Part shown: piece by piece, positions 8,410 to 16,111 of the stretch
How the letters are laid out: each line of letters starts with the position of its first letter
Position numbering within the stretch: position 1 is the first letter of the stretch
DNA from: CAYVUI01 sp964454745
Lineage (GTDB): Bacteria > Planctomycetota > Phycisphaerae > Sedimentisphaerales > Anaerohalosphaeraceae
Reading direction: 5' to 3'
NCBI GenBank assembly: GCA_964454745.1
Contig: CAYVUI010000039.1
Span: forward strand, 1-33,429
Length of the DNA stretch: 33,429 bases
Translations under genes and position numbers: made by a program
Notes under the pieces: generated by a model
The model's database searches: none
What the model saw: only the letters and a program-made list of their open reading frames with translations
What the model was told of the DNA's origin: nothing

Positions 8410-9012
8410 TTACATTCGGCTTCGATTCACCGTTTTCCATTTCTTTGTAAAATGCACCACCGCAGTGTGCAAACGACTTTTTACAGTACCAATGGGTATA
8501 CTGAGGATTTCCGCCATTTGTTTGTAAGAAAATTGCTCGAAATAGGCCAAAATTAAAATTACACGAAGATTTTCCGGCATATCCGCTATAATCTGACGGA
8601 CTTCCTGTGCAGTTTCATCACGTGAAACCTCATCTTCCGGAGTTGTGGAGTAAGATTGTAGAATATTCACAACATCATCAATCGATACATCATTGGAATC
8701 CGCTATGGCCCCAAGGCTCAGGGAACTGCCCCGCTGGATTTTCCGCAGCGAATCTTTCGCCTTGTTCGCAGCGATGGTAAACAGCCAGGGACGAAGTGGA
8801 CGCGATGTGTCGAATTTATCCTGGCTGGTATAAAGCTGAAGAAACGTCTCCTGGAACACGTCTTCGACCAGGTCCTGCCGATTGAGAAACCGCCGGAGAA
8901 ACGAGTACAGGGAGTCCTTGTAACGGTTTACGATCTCTCGAAACGCGTCCTCGTTTCCCTCCCGATACTGGATCAGCAGCTCGGAGTCTGTGACGTTTTT
9001 GGGTTCATTCAT
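8410..9012 (-). CDS. ECF-family RNA polymerase sigma factor
   Basis: About 200 residues with sigma region 2 (YRDGN-like start, then DLVEDVFQETFLQLY and RPWLFTIAANKAKDSLRK, the core-binding and -10 recognition segment), a linker of about 45 residues, and region 4 (MPENLRVILILAYFEQFSYKQ followed by the HTH AEILSIPIGTVKSRLH). ATG at 9012 follows GGA by seven bases; TTG at 9036 is an alternative with AGGTG upstream. The next gene encodes its likely membrane-bound anti-sigma partner and the two end at a shared terminator (7280-7300). Target promoters are not evident. Being an ECF factor is secure; the subgroup is not assigned. Confidence 0.92.
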   Translation of the reverse strand: MNEPKNVTDSELLIQYREGNEDAFREIVNRYKDSLYSFLRRFLNRQDLVEDVFQETFLQLYTSQDKFDTSRPLRPWLFTIAANKAKDSLRKIQRGSSLSLGAIADSNDVSIDDVVNILQSYSTTPEDEVSRDETAQEVRQIIADMPENLRVILILAYFEQFSYKQMAEILSIPIGTVKSRLHTAVVHFTKKWKTVNRSRM

Positions 9013-9185
9013 CTTTTTTTCCGCATTGGAAATCAATGGTCACCTACCTTTTAAGACATTTTCTTGCGAAAATCAAGGAAAACCCGCCTCTGATGCTGTT
9101 ATCAGGGCTTTTTTCCTGATATTTTCGCAGTGAATCAATGCTTTCGGGTTTTGCCCTTATCGATATTATAGACAAACGGAACTAC

Positions 9186-9209
9186 TAATTGTTCCATATA
9201 CAACAATTA
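9186..9209. repeat. Inverted repeat, possible operator
   Basis: Arms TAATTGTT and AACAATTA are perfect inverted copies separated by CCATATAC. The site is 62 bases upstream of the cyclophilin -35 and 177 bases upstream of the sigma start, so it could serve either gene. It differs from the TACA-N4-TGTA palindromes of the nitrogen genes. Confidence 0.45.
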
Positions 9210-9270
9210 ATGTCCCGCTTTTCGATGCCATGTTTCAGAAGTTTTCCGGTTTTTTGCCTTTTTCCGAGGG

Positions 9271-9299
9271 TTGCATTGTTTTTGTCTCGCGGGTATGAT
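9271..9299 (+). promoter_or_regulatory. Putative sigma70-type promoter of the cyclophilin gene
   Basis: TTGCAT and TATGAT with a 17-base spacer. The predicted start near 9306 gives a leader of about 86 bases. Confidence 0.65.
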
Positions 9300-9391
9300 A
9301 CCTTTTCCGCTGAACTGATTGAGTATTCGTCCTCTTTGGCGTTTTTAATTCAGGGATCAGGATTAAAAAACAAATTTGGAAGGGATGTAAG

Positions 9392-9994
9392 ATGATTTCT
9401 TATCGATATTTATGTAAGCTGGTTCTGGTAGCGGGGCTTTTGATGGGTCTCGGCTGTGAATCGGAAAAAAAGCAGGTTTCAGATGAAAACAAATTGGAAG
9501 GAATCCGCGTGGTAAAATTTCAGACCAATAAAGGCGACATTGTACTCGAACTTGACGAAGCAAATGCACCGGTGACAACGGAAAATTTCATCAAATACGT
9601 ACAGGACGGATTTTTCGATGGTACGATTTTTCACCGCGTGATCCCCGGTTTTGTCGTTCAGGGCGGCGGTCTTACCCCGGATATGGAACGCAAGCAAACG
9701 CGTGCCCCCATCGTCAATGAGGCGAAAAACGGCCTGACTAATGTCCGTGGTACGATCTCCATGGCACGGACCAATGATCCCGACAGCGCGACCAGCCAGT
9801 TCTTCCTCAACCTCGAAGACAACGAAAATCTCGATTACAGTACCGTCAATCCCGGTTATGCCGTTTTCGGCAAGATCACCGAGGGTATGGATGTTTTGGA
9901 TGCAATCGCTGCGGTCAAGACCACACGCAAGGGAATGTATGACGATGTTCCCGTTGAACCGGTCGTGATCGAAAGTGCGGTTCTTGTAGAGTAA
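9392..9994 (+). CDS. Cyclophilin-type peptidyl-prolyl isomerase, lipoprotein
   Basis: Catalyses cis-trans isomerisation of prolyl bonds during protein folding. A 200-residue protein with a lipoprotein signal (hydrophobic 9-20, lipobox GLGC with Cys22), placing the enzyme in the periplasm or on a membrane. The cyclophilin domain spans about 38-198: FHRVIPGFVVQGGG contains the active-site Arg and Phe, and ATSQFFLNLEDN and GYAVFGKITEGMDVLDAI are family motifs. The loop and size are of the small bacterial PpiA/B type. ATG at 9392 follows GGAAGGGA. It is single-gene, convergent with dprA 9 bases downstream. Confidence 0.93.
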   Translation: MISYRYLCKLVLVAGLLMGLGCESEKKQVSDENKLEGIRVVKFQTNKGDIVLELDEANAPVTTENFIKYVQDGFFDGTIFHRVIPGFVVQGGGLTPDMERKQTRAPIVNEAKNGLTNVRGTISMARTNDPDSATSQFFLNLEDNENLDYSTVNPGYAVFGKITEGMDVLDAIAAVKTTRKGMYDDVPVEPVVIESAVLVE

Positions 9995-10003
9995 ACCCTA
10001 CGT

Positions 10004-11116
10004 TTAAAGCTTTTTGTAGTAATTGCCCGGGAGCTGTTTTACCAGTCCCTTTAGCTGGAGTTTGACCAGTGCGGAAATGATCCTTCCCGGCTGTTCGCTG
10101 ATCGAGGCCATAATCTGCTCGGCGTGGATATCTTCATGGTTAAAGAGTGCGTATATCTCTTTCTCCAGGCCCTTTAAGGGGATATTCACCGGATTAAACA
10201 GGGGGGCTTCCACGCGTTTTTTGCTGGCCTGTTCCGATTCGTCCACATGCTCCTTGATCGGTTCACCGATATGCCCGAGTGCCTCGGTGACATCCTGTAT
10301 GCAGTCTATCAGCTTTGCCCCGTCTTTGAGCAGCCGATGGGTGCCGATGCTTGCGGGCGAGTCAATCCTTCCGGGGACCGCCATGACCTCGCGGTTATTT
10401 TCGAGGGCGAGTTTTGCGGTAATCAGCGCACCGCTTCTGTTTGAGGCCTCGATCACCAGCGTTGCCAGGCAAAGCCCCGCGATGATGCGGTTGCGGGCGG
10501 GGAAGTTTTCGCTCTGGGGCACAAAATCCAGGGGTAGCTCACTGACCACGGCTCCGTTTTCCGGTATCTTTTTAAAAAGCTGGTCATTTTCCGGCGGGTA
10601 GCAATGGGCCAGCCCGCAGCCAAGCACCGCAATCGTCCTGCCTCCGGCTGCCAGTGCCCCGCGATGGGCCGCACTGTCAATCCCGCGGGCCATGCCGCTT
10701 ACAATCGTAAACCCTGCGTCGGCAAGGGTATAGGCAAAACGGCCTGCCTGTTCGCTGCCGTAGCTCGTGCACCGGCGCGAACCTACGATGGCGAGGGCCA
10801 GGTTGTCGTTTCGCGTCAGCGTACCCTTTACATACAGCACTGGCGGCGGATCATAGGTCTGTTTGAGTGGTTTGGGATATCGCGGATCGTTAAAATGGAT
10901 CAGTGAGACATCCAGTTTGCTCGCCCGATCGATCTCCTTTTGAACGTCAAAGTTGCCGATGGAAGTACGGATTGACGCTGCAGTTTTGGGCCCAATCCCG
11001 TCGATTTTGCAAAGCTGGGCCTGCGAGCAGCCAAGAATCGTATCGATCGATTTGAAATGTTCGATGAGTTTTTTGAATGTCACCGGTCCGAGGCCCTGGG
11101 CCCGGATCAGCATCAT
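10004..11116 (-). CDS. dprA: DNA processing protein DprA (Smf)
   Basis: Protects incoming single-stranded DNA and loads RecA during natural transformation. Domains: N-terminal SAM-like/HhH region (about 1-60, with LCKIDGIGPKTAASI), the Rossmann-like DprA core (about 75-285: AIVGSRRCTSYG, GFTIVSGMARGIDSAAHRGA, TIAVLGCGL, RNRIIAGL, VIEASNRSGALITA, VMAVPGRIDSP, GTHRLLKDGAKLI) and a C-terminal winged helix (about 310-370). Length after the ATG at 11116 is 370. Family proteins usually start 10-20 residues earlier; an in-frame ATC codon at 11158 lies nine bases after GGGAGG, so the real start may be there. It follows gmhA on the same strand, probably as one operon. Confidence 0.95.
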   Translation of the reverse strand: MMLIRAQGLGPVTFKKLIEHFKSIDTILGCSQAQLCKIDGIGPKTAASIRTSIGNFDVQKEIDRASKLDVSLIHFNDPRYPKPLKQTYDPPPVLYVKGTLTRNDNLALAIVGSRRCTSYGSEQAGRFAYTLADAGFTIVSGMARGIDSAAHRGALAAGGRTIAVLGCGLAHCYPPENDQLFKKIPENGAVVSELPLDFVPQSENFPARNRIIAGLCLATLVIEASNRSGALITAKLALENNREVMAVPGRIDSPASIGTHRLLKDGAKLIDCIQDVTEALGHIGEPIKEHVDESEQASKKRVEAPLFNPVNIPLKGLEKEIYALFNHEDIHAEQIMASISEQPGRIISALVKLQLKGLVKQLPGNYYKKL

Positions 11117-11225
11117 CCACTTTTCAATCCCGTCCGAATGTCCCTTTTTGTATTCGATGGCAACGTTCCTCCCAAATTTTTAACATCAGGAGGATAATCC
11201 AGAGGGAGATTTCCGTCAATAAAAT

Positions 11226-11807
11226 TTATTTTGCCGTATCGCCGAAAAAATGGGCCTCTACGATCTGGCAGATCGTGTGGTACACCACCATGTGTACCTG
11301 CTGGGCCGGGCCGGCATAAGGTGCGGGCACCGCAATGGTTACATCCGCCATCTCCTCGAGCGGGGTATCGCTTTTCCCGGTAAAGGCGATGATTTTACAC
11401 CCTTTTTCCTTCGCCACCTTGGCGGCATTGATGATATTTGCCGAGGTTCCCGAGCATGAAAACGCCCACAGCAGGTTATTTTCTCTTGCCAGTCCTTCCA
11501 TCTGCTTGGCAAAGACCAGTTCAAAGCCGAAATCATTGCCGATGCAGGTCAAAACGGATGTATCCGCTGTGAGCGAAACAGCCGGCAGGGCGGTTCTATT
11601 AATAAGGTACCTGCCGATCAACTCTCCGGCGATATGCTGGGCATCACAGGCCGAGCCGCCGTTGCCGCAAAGATAGACAGTGCCGCCTTTCTCGTAGCAG
11701 TCAATGATCAGTTGGGCGGCATCTGCCACGTTGTCGAGATGGTTGAGTTCGTATTCCTCCAGCATCTGCCGGGCCTGCTGGAAGTTCGCAAGGATGGTTT
11801 CCTTCAT
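11226..11807 (-). CDS. gmhA: Phosphoheptose isomerase (D-sedoheptulose 7-phosphate isomerase)
   Basis: Single SIS-domain protein of 193 residues, the normal GmhA length. It converts sedoheptulose 7-phosphate to D-glycero-D-manno-heptose 7-phosphate, the first step to LPS or S-layer heptose. Motifs: CGNGGSACDAQHIAGELIGRY (split by its active-site Glu region), GNDFGFELVFAKQ, SCSGTSANIINA, and the C-terminal QQVHMVVYHTICQIVEAHFF with the expected Gln and His. ATG at 11807 follows AAGGGG; the frame stays open further upstream but without homology. The promoter region is shared with the divergent activator gene and contains two TACA-N4-TGTA palindromes. DiaA-type SIS proteins are the main alternative. 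Confidence 0.88.
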   Translation of the reverse strand: MKETILANFQQARQMLEEYELNHLDNVADAAQLIIDCYEKGGTVYLCGNGGSACDAQHIAGELIGRYLINRTALPAVSLTADTSVLTCIGNDFGFELVFAKQMEGLARENNLLWAFSCSGTSANIINAAKVAKEKGCKIIAFTGKSDTPLEEMADVTIAVPAPYAGPAQQVHMVVYHTICQIVEAHFFGDTAK

Positions 11808-11901
11808 AAAAAATCCCCTTATTGGATTAGAGAATAAATGATTCCATTCATAGTGGGGATATTTTACGGGCAGTGGGCGAAAAAGGAAAATTTTTTTATA
11901 A

Positions 11902-11942
11902 AACAATATTGTAGTTGTCGCCCATTAGTATACAATTTTGTA
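11902..11942. promoter_or_regulatory. Palindromic operator pair between gmhA and the sigma54 activator gene
   Basis: Two copies of the nitrogen-island palindrome, AACAATATTGTA (11902-11913) and TACAATTTTGTA (11931-11942, symmetrical out to 16 bp). Centres are 29 bp apart. On the plus strand they form TTGTAG-N16-TACAAT, and on the minus strand TTGTAT-N16-TACAAT, so each operator half could be a promoter hexamer in either direction. No sigma54 promoter is present. Inference: autoregulation of the activator, possibly also affecting gmhA-dprA. Confidence 0.65.
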
Positions 11943-12001
11943 TATATGATCGATATTGTACTCAATGCGGTAGAATTCTGTTGAATAAGAGGTAATTTTG
12001 T

Positions 12002-13528
12002 ATGTCCAAGAGGCTTGAGCGGGAAGTTGAACTGTTAAATGATGTGGCAAGTGCATTTTCCGAGTCGCTGGATCTTGATTCCACGCTTGAAGCAATACTC
12101 AATTCCCTGGAAACCCACATGCACCTTGAGCGGGGTACGATCTCGATGCTGGACCCGGACCAGGAGATCATTACGATCAAGCTTGCTCACGGCATGAACG
12201 AAGAAGCGAAGAATATGGGCATCTATAAGATGGGTGAGGGGATCACCGGTACGGTCGTTCAGACCGGTAAAGAGGTTGTGGTGACCGATATCAGCAAAGA
12301 TCCGCGTTTTCTGGATAAAACCGGCTCTCGCAGCTATACCAAGGGGGAGAAAATCTCCTTTTTCTCGGTTCCAATCAAGCTCGAGGGCAATACCATCGGG
12401 GCATTGAGTGTAGATGCCCGGGGGCGGGTTGCCGAGGAATTTGACCAGATTTTGCGGATTTTGAACATTATTGCGACGATGATCGCCCAGGCGGTCAAGC
12501 TCAACCGTATACTCGAATCGGACCGCAGGCTGCTGGCGGACGAAAACGCCCGGTTGCGGAGCGAACTAAAGGACAAGTTCAATATTCATAATATGGTTGG
12601 CACGAGCAACGCCATGCAGGATGTCTACCGGCTGATCGAACAGGTGGCCAACAGTAACGCGACTGTGTTGATCCGCGGGGAAAGCGGGACCGGCAAGGAC
12701 CTGGTCGCCCATGCGATCCATTACAATTCCATGCGGAGTGCCAAGGCCTTTATTAAGGTCAATTGTACGGCTTTGCCCGAGACGCTGCTGGCCAGTGAGC
12801 TGTTCGGCCATGAAAAAGGGGCGTTTACCGGGGCCGTGGACCGCAAGCTGGGCCGGTTTGAGCTTGCCCACGGGGGAACAATCTTCCTGGACGAAATTGG
12901 CGATTTTTCACTGAATTTACAGGTAAAACTGCTCCGTGTGATCCAGTTTAAGGAATTTGAGCGGGTCGGCGGCCATGAGACCATTAAGACCAACGTGCGG
13001 ATTATTGTGGCGACCAATAAAAACCTCGAAGAGGAGATTAAAAACGGATTCTTCCGTGAAGACCTGTACTATCGTATTAATGTGTTCCCGATTTACCTGC
13101 CTCCGCTTCGTGAGCGGAAGAACGATGTTATGCTGCTGGCGGACTATTTCCTCGAGAAGTACGCACGAGAAAACGCCAAGAGCATCATGCGGATATCGAC
13201 GCCTGCCATTGATCTTTTGACCAATTATCACTGGCCCGGAAATGTCCGCGAGCTGGAAAACTGCATTGAAAGGGCGGTTTTGCTGTGTAATGAGGATGTG
13301 GTGCGCAGCGAGCATCTGCCGCCGTCTCTGCAGATGGTCAAGGACCGCAAGGCCGCGGAGAGGCTCTCGATGCCGGAAATTATCGAGGCCAGAGAGCGGG
13401 AATTGATCGTTGATGCACTCAAGAAAACCGGTGGTCACCAGCGAAATTCGGCCCGGGAACTGGGCATTACAGAGCGTATGCTGGGGTACAAGATACGAAA
13501 ATACAAAATTCTACCCAAAAGGCTGTAG
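12002..13528 (+). CDS. NifA-like sigma54-dependent activator (GAF-AAA+-Fis HTH)
   Basis: A 508-residue enhancer-binding protein. Residues about 20-165 form a GAF sensory domain, 170-192 a short coiled linker, 195-435 the AAA+ domain and 478-501 a Fis-type helix-turn-helix. In the AAA+ domain, Walker A is GESGTGKD (226-233), the sigma54-contacting loop GAFTGA (273-278) is intact, Walker B is TIFLDEIGD (293-301) and REDLYYRINVFPI carries the arginine finger. The HTH (SARELGITERMLGYKIRK) resembles NifA more than NtrC. There is no receiver domain, so control is not by an NtrB-type kinase on this protein; GAF ligand or PII contact is plausible. It heads the nitrogen genes whose upstream regions carry sigma54 promoters and shared palindromes. 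ATG at 12002 follows AAGAGG. It could instead be called NorR/FhlA-like on architecture alone. Confidence 0.9.
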   Translation: MSKRLEREVELLNDVASAFSESLDLDSTLEAILNSLETHMHLERGTISMLDPDQEIITIKLAHGMNEEAKNMGIYKMGEGITGTVVQTGKEVVVTDISKDPRFLDKTGSRSYTKGEKISFFSVPIKLEGNTIGALSVDARGRVAEEFDQILRILNIIATMIAQAVKLNRILESDRRLLADENARLRSELKDKFNIHNMVGTSNAMQDVYRLIEQVANSNATVLIRGESGTGKDLVAHAIHYNSMRSAKAFIKVNCTALPETLLASELFGHEKGAFTGAVDRKLGRFELAHGGTIFLDEIGDFSLNLQVKLLRVIQFKEFERVGGHETIKTNVRIIVATNKNLEEEIKNGFFREDLYYRINVFPIYLPPLRERKNDVMLLADYFLEKYARENAKSIMRISTPAIDLLTNYHWPGNVRELENCIERAVLLCNEDVVRSEHLPPSLQMVKDRKAAERLSMPEIIEARERELIVDALKKTGGHQRNSARELGITERMLGYKIRKYKILPKRL

Positions 13529-13786
13529 AAATACAAATATGTATACGCATTATGGTATATATACATAATTGTAGTTAAATAGCTATATGTTACAAATATG
13601 TAATTAATAAAATATATTCATAAGTGCTTGCTATAAATAGCATTATGAAATATGGGGGTAAGTTTCGTGCCTTTGGCACACCCATTGCTTTATCCATCAT
13701 CCAACTTTCATTGAAAAGTTTGACGTGCTGTCGCGGGGGCAGCAAAAGCAAAGAAGAAATGGATTTTGGAAACAAAGGAGAAAGCA
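13529..13786 (+). promoter_or_regulatory. Regulatory region of the porin-amtB1-glnK1 operon
   Basis: Three palindromes: TACAAATATGTA (13532-13543), TACATAATTGTA (13562-13573) and TACAAATATGTA (13591-13602), centres 30 and 29 bp apart. A sigma54 promoter follows at 13674-13689. The predicted start is near 13700, placing the palindromes at about -163, -133 and -104. A small hairpin (AACTTT/AAAGTT, 13703-13720) would lie at the very 5' end of the transcript. Confidence 0.75.
13674..13689 (+). promoter_or_regulatory. Sigma54 (-24/-12) promoter
   Basis: TGGCAC-N5-TTGCT, a full match to the consensus, with GG at 13675-13676 and GC at 13687-13688. It lies upstream of the outer-membrane protein gene and downstream of three palindromes. 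Confidence 0.9.
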
Positions 13787-14572
13787 GTGAAAAAGTTAAA
13801 AGGCATCATGATTACAGCAGTTGCACTTGTCATGGGTATCAGTGCGGTTCCGGCAAGTGCGGACATCGGTGAAGTCGTCAGCATGTTCGACTATGAGGTT
13901 ACGCTGGACTACTACAGTCAGTATGTCTGGCGCGGTCAGCAGCTCAATGAGAGTTCCTTCCAGCCGGGGGCGTCGATCGCCTACGGGGGGTTAAGCGGTG
14001 GGTTCTGGGGCAATGTTCCCATCCAGGACGCCGAAGGCGCTGCCTTTGAGTTTACCGAAGCGGACTGGTGGATCGATTACACAACCGAGATCCCCGGGAT
14101 GGAATGGGCTTCGATTTCCGTGGGTGCAATTTATTACAACTTTGCATCTACGCCTGTGCCGGATACCACGGAAGTCTACTGGGGTTTTTCTTTTGACGCA
14201 CCTCTCAGTCCTTATGTTATGGTCTATCACGACATTGACCAGGCGGATGGTATGTACATCAATACCGGTATCAGCTATGCCTGGGAAGATGTCTTTGAAT
14301 TGATTCCTGATAAGCCGATGGACCTCGAGATCAGTGCGAGTATGGGCTGGGGTGATGCGGACTACAATACGTACTACTGGAGCGTAGATGATGACGCTCT
14401 CAATGATTTTAATCTATCTCTTGCGATGCCGATGGAGCTTGGCGGCGGTTGGACAATGACGCCAAGCCTGACATGGACCGCGATTGTTGATAACGGTCTT
14501 CGTGATTCGAACACCTATGACGATGATGACAACATGTTCTATGTCGGAGTCGGGTTCGCAAAGAGTTTTTAA
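13787..14572 (+). CDS. Putative outer-membrane beta-barrel protein in the nitrogen operon
   Basis: 261 residues starting at GTG 13787, six bases after GGAG; the frame is open to 13766 (TTG) but that start lacks a ribosome binding site. Signal peptide: basic start (KKLKG), a hydrophobic core, then cleavage after PASA. The mature part has alternating polar/aromatic strands rich in Tyr, Trp, Gly and Asp and ends with a terminal Phe (VGVGFAKSF), the usual signal for barrel insertion into the outer membrane. It resembles TorF-like putative porins (WRGQQLNESSFQPGAS and similar), but the assignment is by eye. It is the first gene after a sigma54 promoter and upstream of amtB1, with no terminator between, so a nitrogen-controlled pore for ammonium or small amines is plausible. 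Confidence 0.65.
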   Translation: MKKLKGIMITAVALVMGISAVPASADIGEVVSMFDYEVTLDYYSQYVWRGQQLNESSFQPGASIAYGGLSGGFWGNVPIQDAEGAAFEFTEADWWIDYTTEIPGMEWASISVGAIYYNFASTPVPDTTEVYWGFSFDAPLSPYVMVYHDIDQADGMYINTGISYAWEDVFELIPDKPMDLEISASMGWGDADYNTYYWSVDDDALNDFNLSLAMPMELGGGWTMTPSLTWTAIVDNGLRDSNTYDDDDNMFYVGVGFAKSF

Positions 14573-14707
14573 TATCTTTCATCAACATTTTGGTATCGAT
14601 GCAGTCGGAAATGATGACAAGCTGAAATCAATGAAAAGCAGTCAACGGTAAATCAGGCTGTGTCGAATAGACGTGAAGAAATGGATGGTAATAGAAAGGA
14701 AATTGAA

Positions 14708-16075
14708 ATGAAGAAAGTGATGTTATTTTTAGTGTTGCTGTTGTGCCTGGCGCCTTTGGCGTCTGCCGAAACGGCTGACATGGAGGCAATGAAAGCGGAG
14801 ATCATGGACGAACTTCAGACGAACATTAACATTGTCTGGACCTGCGTCGCAGCGTTTTTGGTCTTCTTTATGCAGGCCGGATTCGCGATGGTCGAAGCGG
14901 GCTTTACCCGGGCCAAGAACTCGGTCAATATCCTGATGAAGAACCTGATGGACTTCTCGATTGGGACAATGGCGTTCTTCTTCCTTGGGTTTGGCCTGAT
15001 GTTCGGCGCGACAAACGGGGGATTGTTCGGAACCGATAACTTCATGATTCGCAATATCATGGGGGATGGTTCGAACTGGAATTATACGTTCCTGATCTTC
15101 CAGACGGTCTTTGCCGGTACTGCCGCGACAATTGTTTCCGGTGCGATGGCCGGTCGGACGAAGTTCAAGGCGTATATCGCGTACAGTGTATTTATCTGTG
15201 CGTTGATTTACCCGATCTTCGGTCACTGGGCGTGGGGCAGTCTGCTCGACGGTTCCGGTTGGCTCGAAGGCAGGGGCTTTATTGACTTTGCCGGTTCGAC
15301 GGTGGTTCACTCGGTCGGCGGATGGCTGGCCCTGGCCGGTGCGATCATTCTTGGGCCTCGTATTGGGAAATACGGCCCGGATAAGAAGGCTCGCGCGATC
15401 CCCGGTCACAATATCCCGCTGGCTGCACTGGGTGTGTTTATCCTGTGGTTCGGCTGGTTCGGTTTCAACCCCGGTTCAACGACTTTAGGTGACGGCGAAA
15501 TCGGTCGTGTTGCGGTTACGACAAACCTTGCTGCCGCTGCCGGTGCGATCCTGGCGATGATTACCTCGTGGATCATCAGCAAGAAGCCGGATGCTTCGAT
15601 GTCCTTAAACGGTGCATTGGCCGGCCTGGTTGCGATTACCGCGGGTTGTTATACGGTTACCCCGGTGGGTGCGATCTTTATTGGTGCGATTGCCGGTGTG
15701 CTGGTTGTATTCAGTGTCATCTTTATTGACAGTGTTCTCAAGGTCGACGACCCGGTGGGTGCGGTTTCGGTGCATGGTGTGTGCGGTGCGTTCGGTACCC
15801 TGTGCTGCGGGTTGTTCGGTGCGGAAAAGGCGCTTGGAATCGGTGACGCCAATACGGGTCTGTTCTATGGCGGCGGTTTCGCTCAGACCGGGACTCAGCT
15901 TGTCGGTATCCTGGCAGGATTTGCCTGGGCGTTTGTGACAGGCCTGATCCTGTTTGGTGCAATCAAAGCGACCATGGGTCTGCGATGTGAGCCGGAAGAA
16001 GAGCTCAAGGGTCTTGACATTGGTGAGCACGGTATGGAAGCGTATGCCGGGTTCCAGGTGTTCAGTACCACGTAA
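14708..16075 (+). CDS. amtB: Ammonium transporter AmtB (copy 1)
   Basis: Inner-membrane ammonium channel of the Amt/Mep/Rh family. 455 residues: a cleavable signal peptide (about 1-20, ending ASA), then about 11 membrane helices. The twin histidines of the pore are His173 (FGHWAWG) and the His of VSVHGVCGAFG; the Phe gate region is FQTVFAGTAATIVSGAMAGR. The C-terminal tail LKGLDIGEHGMEAYAGF is the conserved cytoplasmic segment that binds PII; the family Ser after EHG-E is altered to EHGMEAY, as in copy 2. ATG at 14708 follows AAAGGA; the open frame further upstream is not conserved. It is followed 36 bases later by its PII partner gene. Confidence 0.96.
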   Translation: MKKVMLFLVLLLCLAPLASAETADMEAMKAEIMDELQTNINIVWTCVAAFLVFFMQAGFAMVEAGFTRAKNSVNILMKNLMDFSIGTMAFFFLGFGLMFGATNGGLFGTDNFMIRNIMGDGSNWNYTFLIFQTVFAGTAATIVSGAMAGRTKFKAYIAYSVFICALIYPIFGHWAWGSLLDGSGWLEGRGFIDFAGSTVVHSVGGWLALAGAIILGPRIGKYGPDKKARAIPGHNIPLAALGVFILWFGWFGFNPGSTTLGDGEIGRVAVTTNLAAAAGAILAMITSWIISKKPDASMSLNGALAGLVAITAGCYTVTPVGAIFIGAIAGVLVVFSVIFIDSVLKVDDPVGAVSVHGVCGAFGTLCCGLFGAEKALGIGDANTGLFYGGGFAQTGTQLVGILAGFAWAFVTGLILFGAIKATMGLRCEPEEELKGLDIGEHGMEAYAGFQVFSTT

Positions 16076-16111
16076 ATTCGAACCGGGAATTACTGTTAGG
16101 AGATATTTAAA

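Larger units (their letters stand above)
9037..9391. other. Divergent intergenic region, ECF sigma gene / cyclophilin gene
   Basis: 355 bases without a gene. It holds the cyclophilin promoter (9271-9299), an inverted repeat with 8-bp arms TAATTGTT/AACAATTA around an 8-base centre (9186-9209), and a second repeat ATCAGG/CCTGAT (9101-9120). No RNA gene was seen. Confidence 0.6.

Noticed and set aside
13529..13673. NifA-type TGT-N10-ACA sites upstream of the porin-amtB1 unit
   Set aside because: I checked the TGT positions on the plus strand and none has ACA ten bases later, so the classical NifA site is not present.
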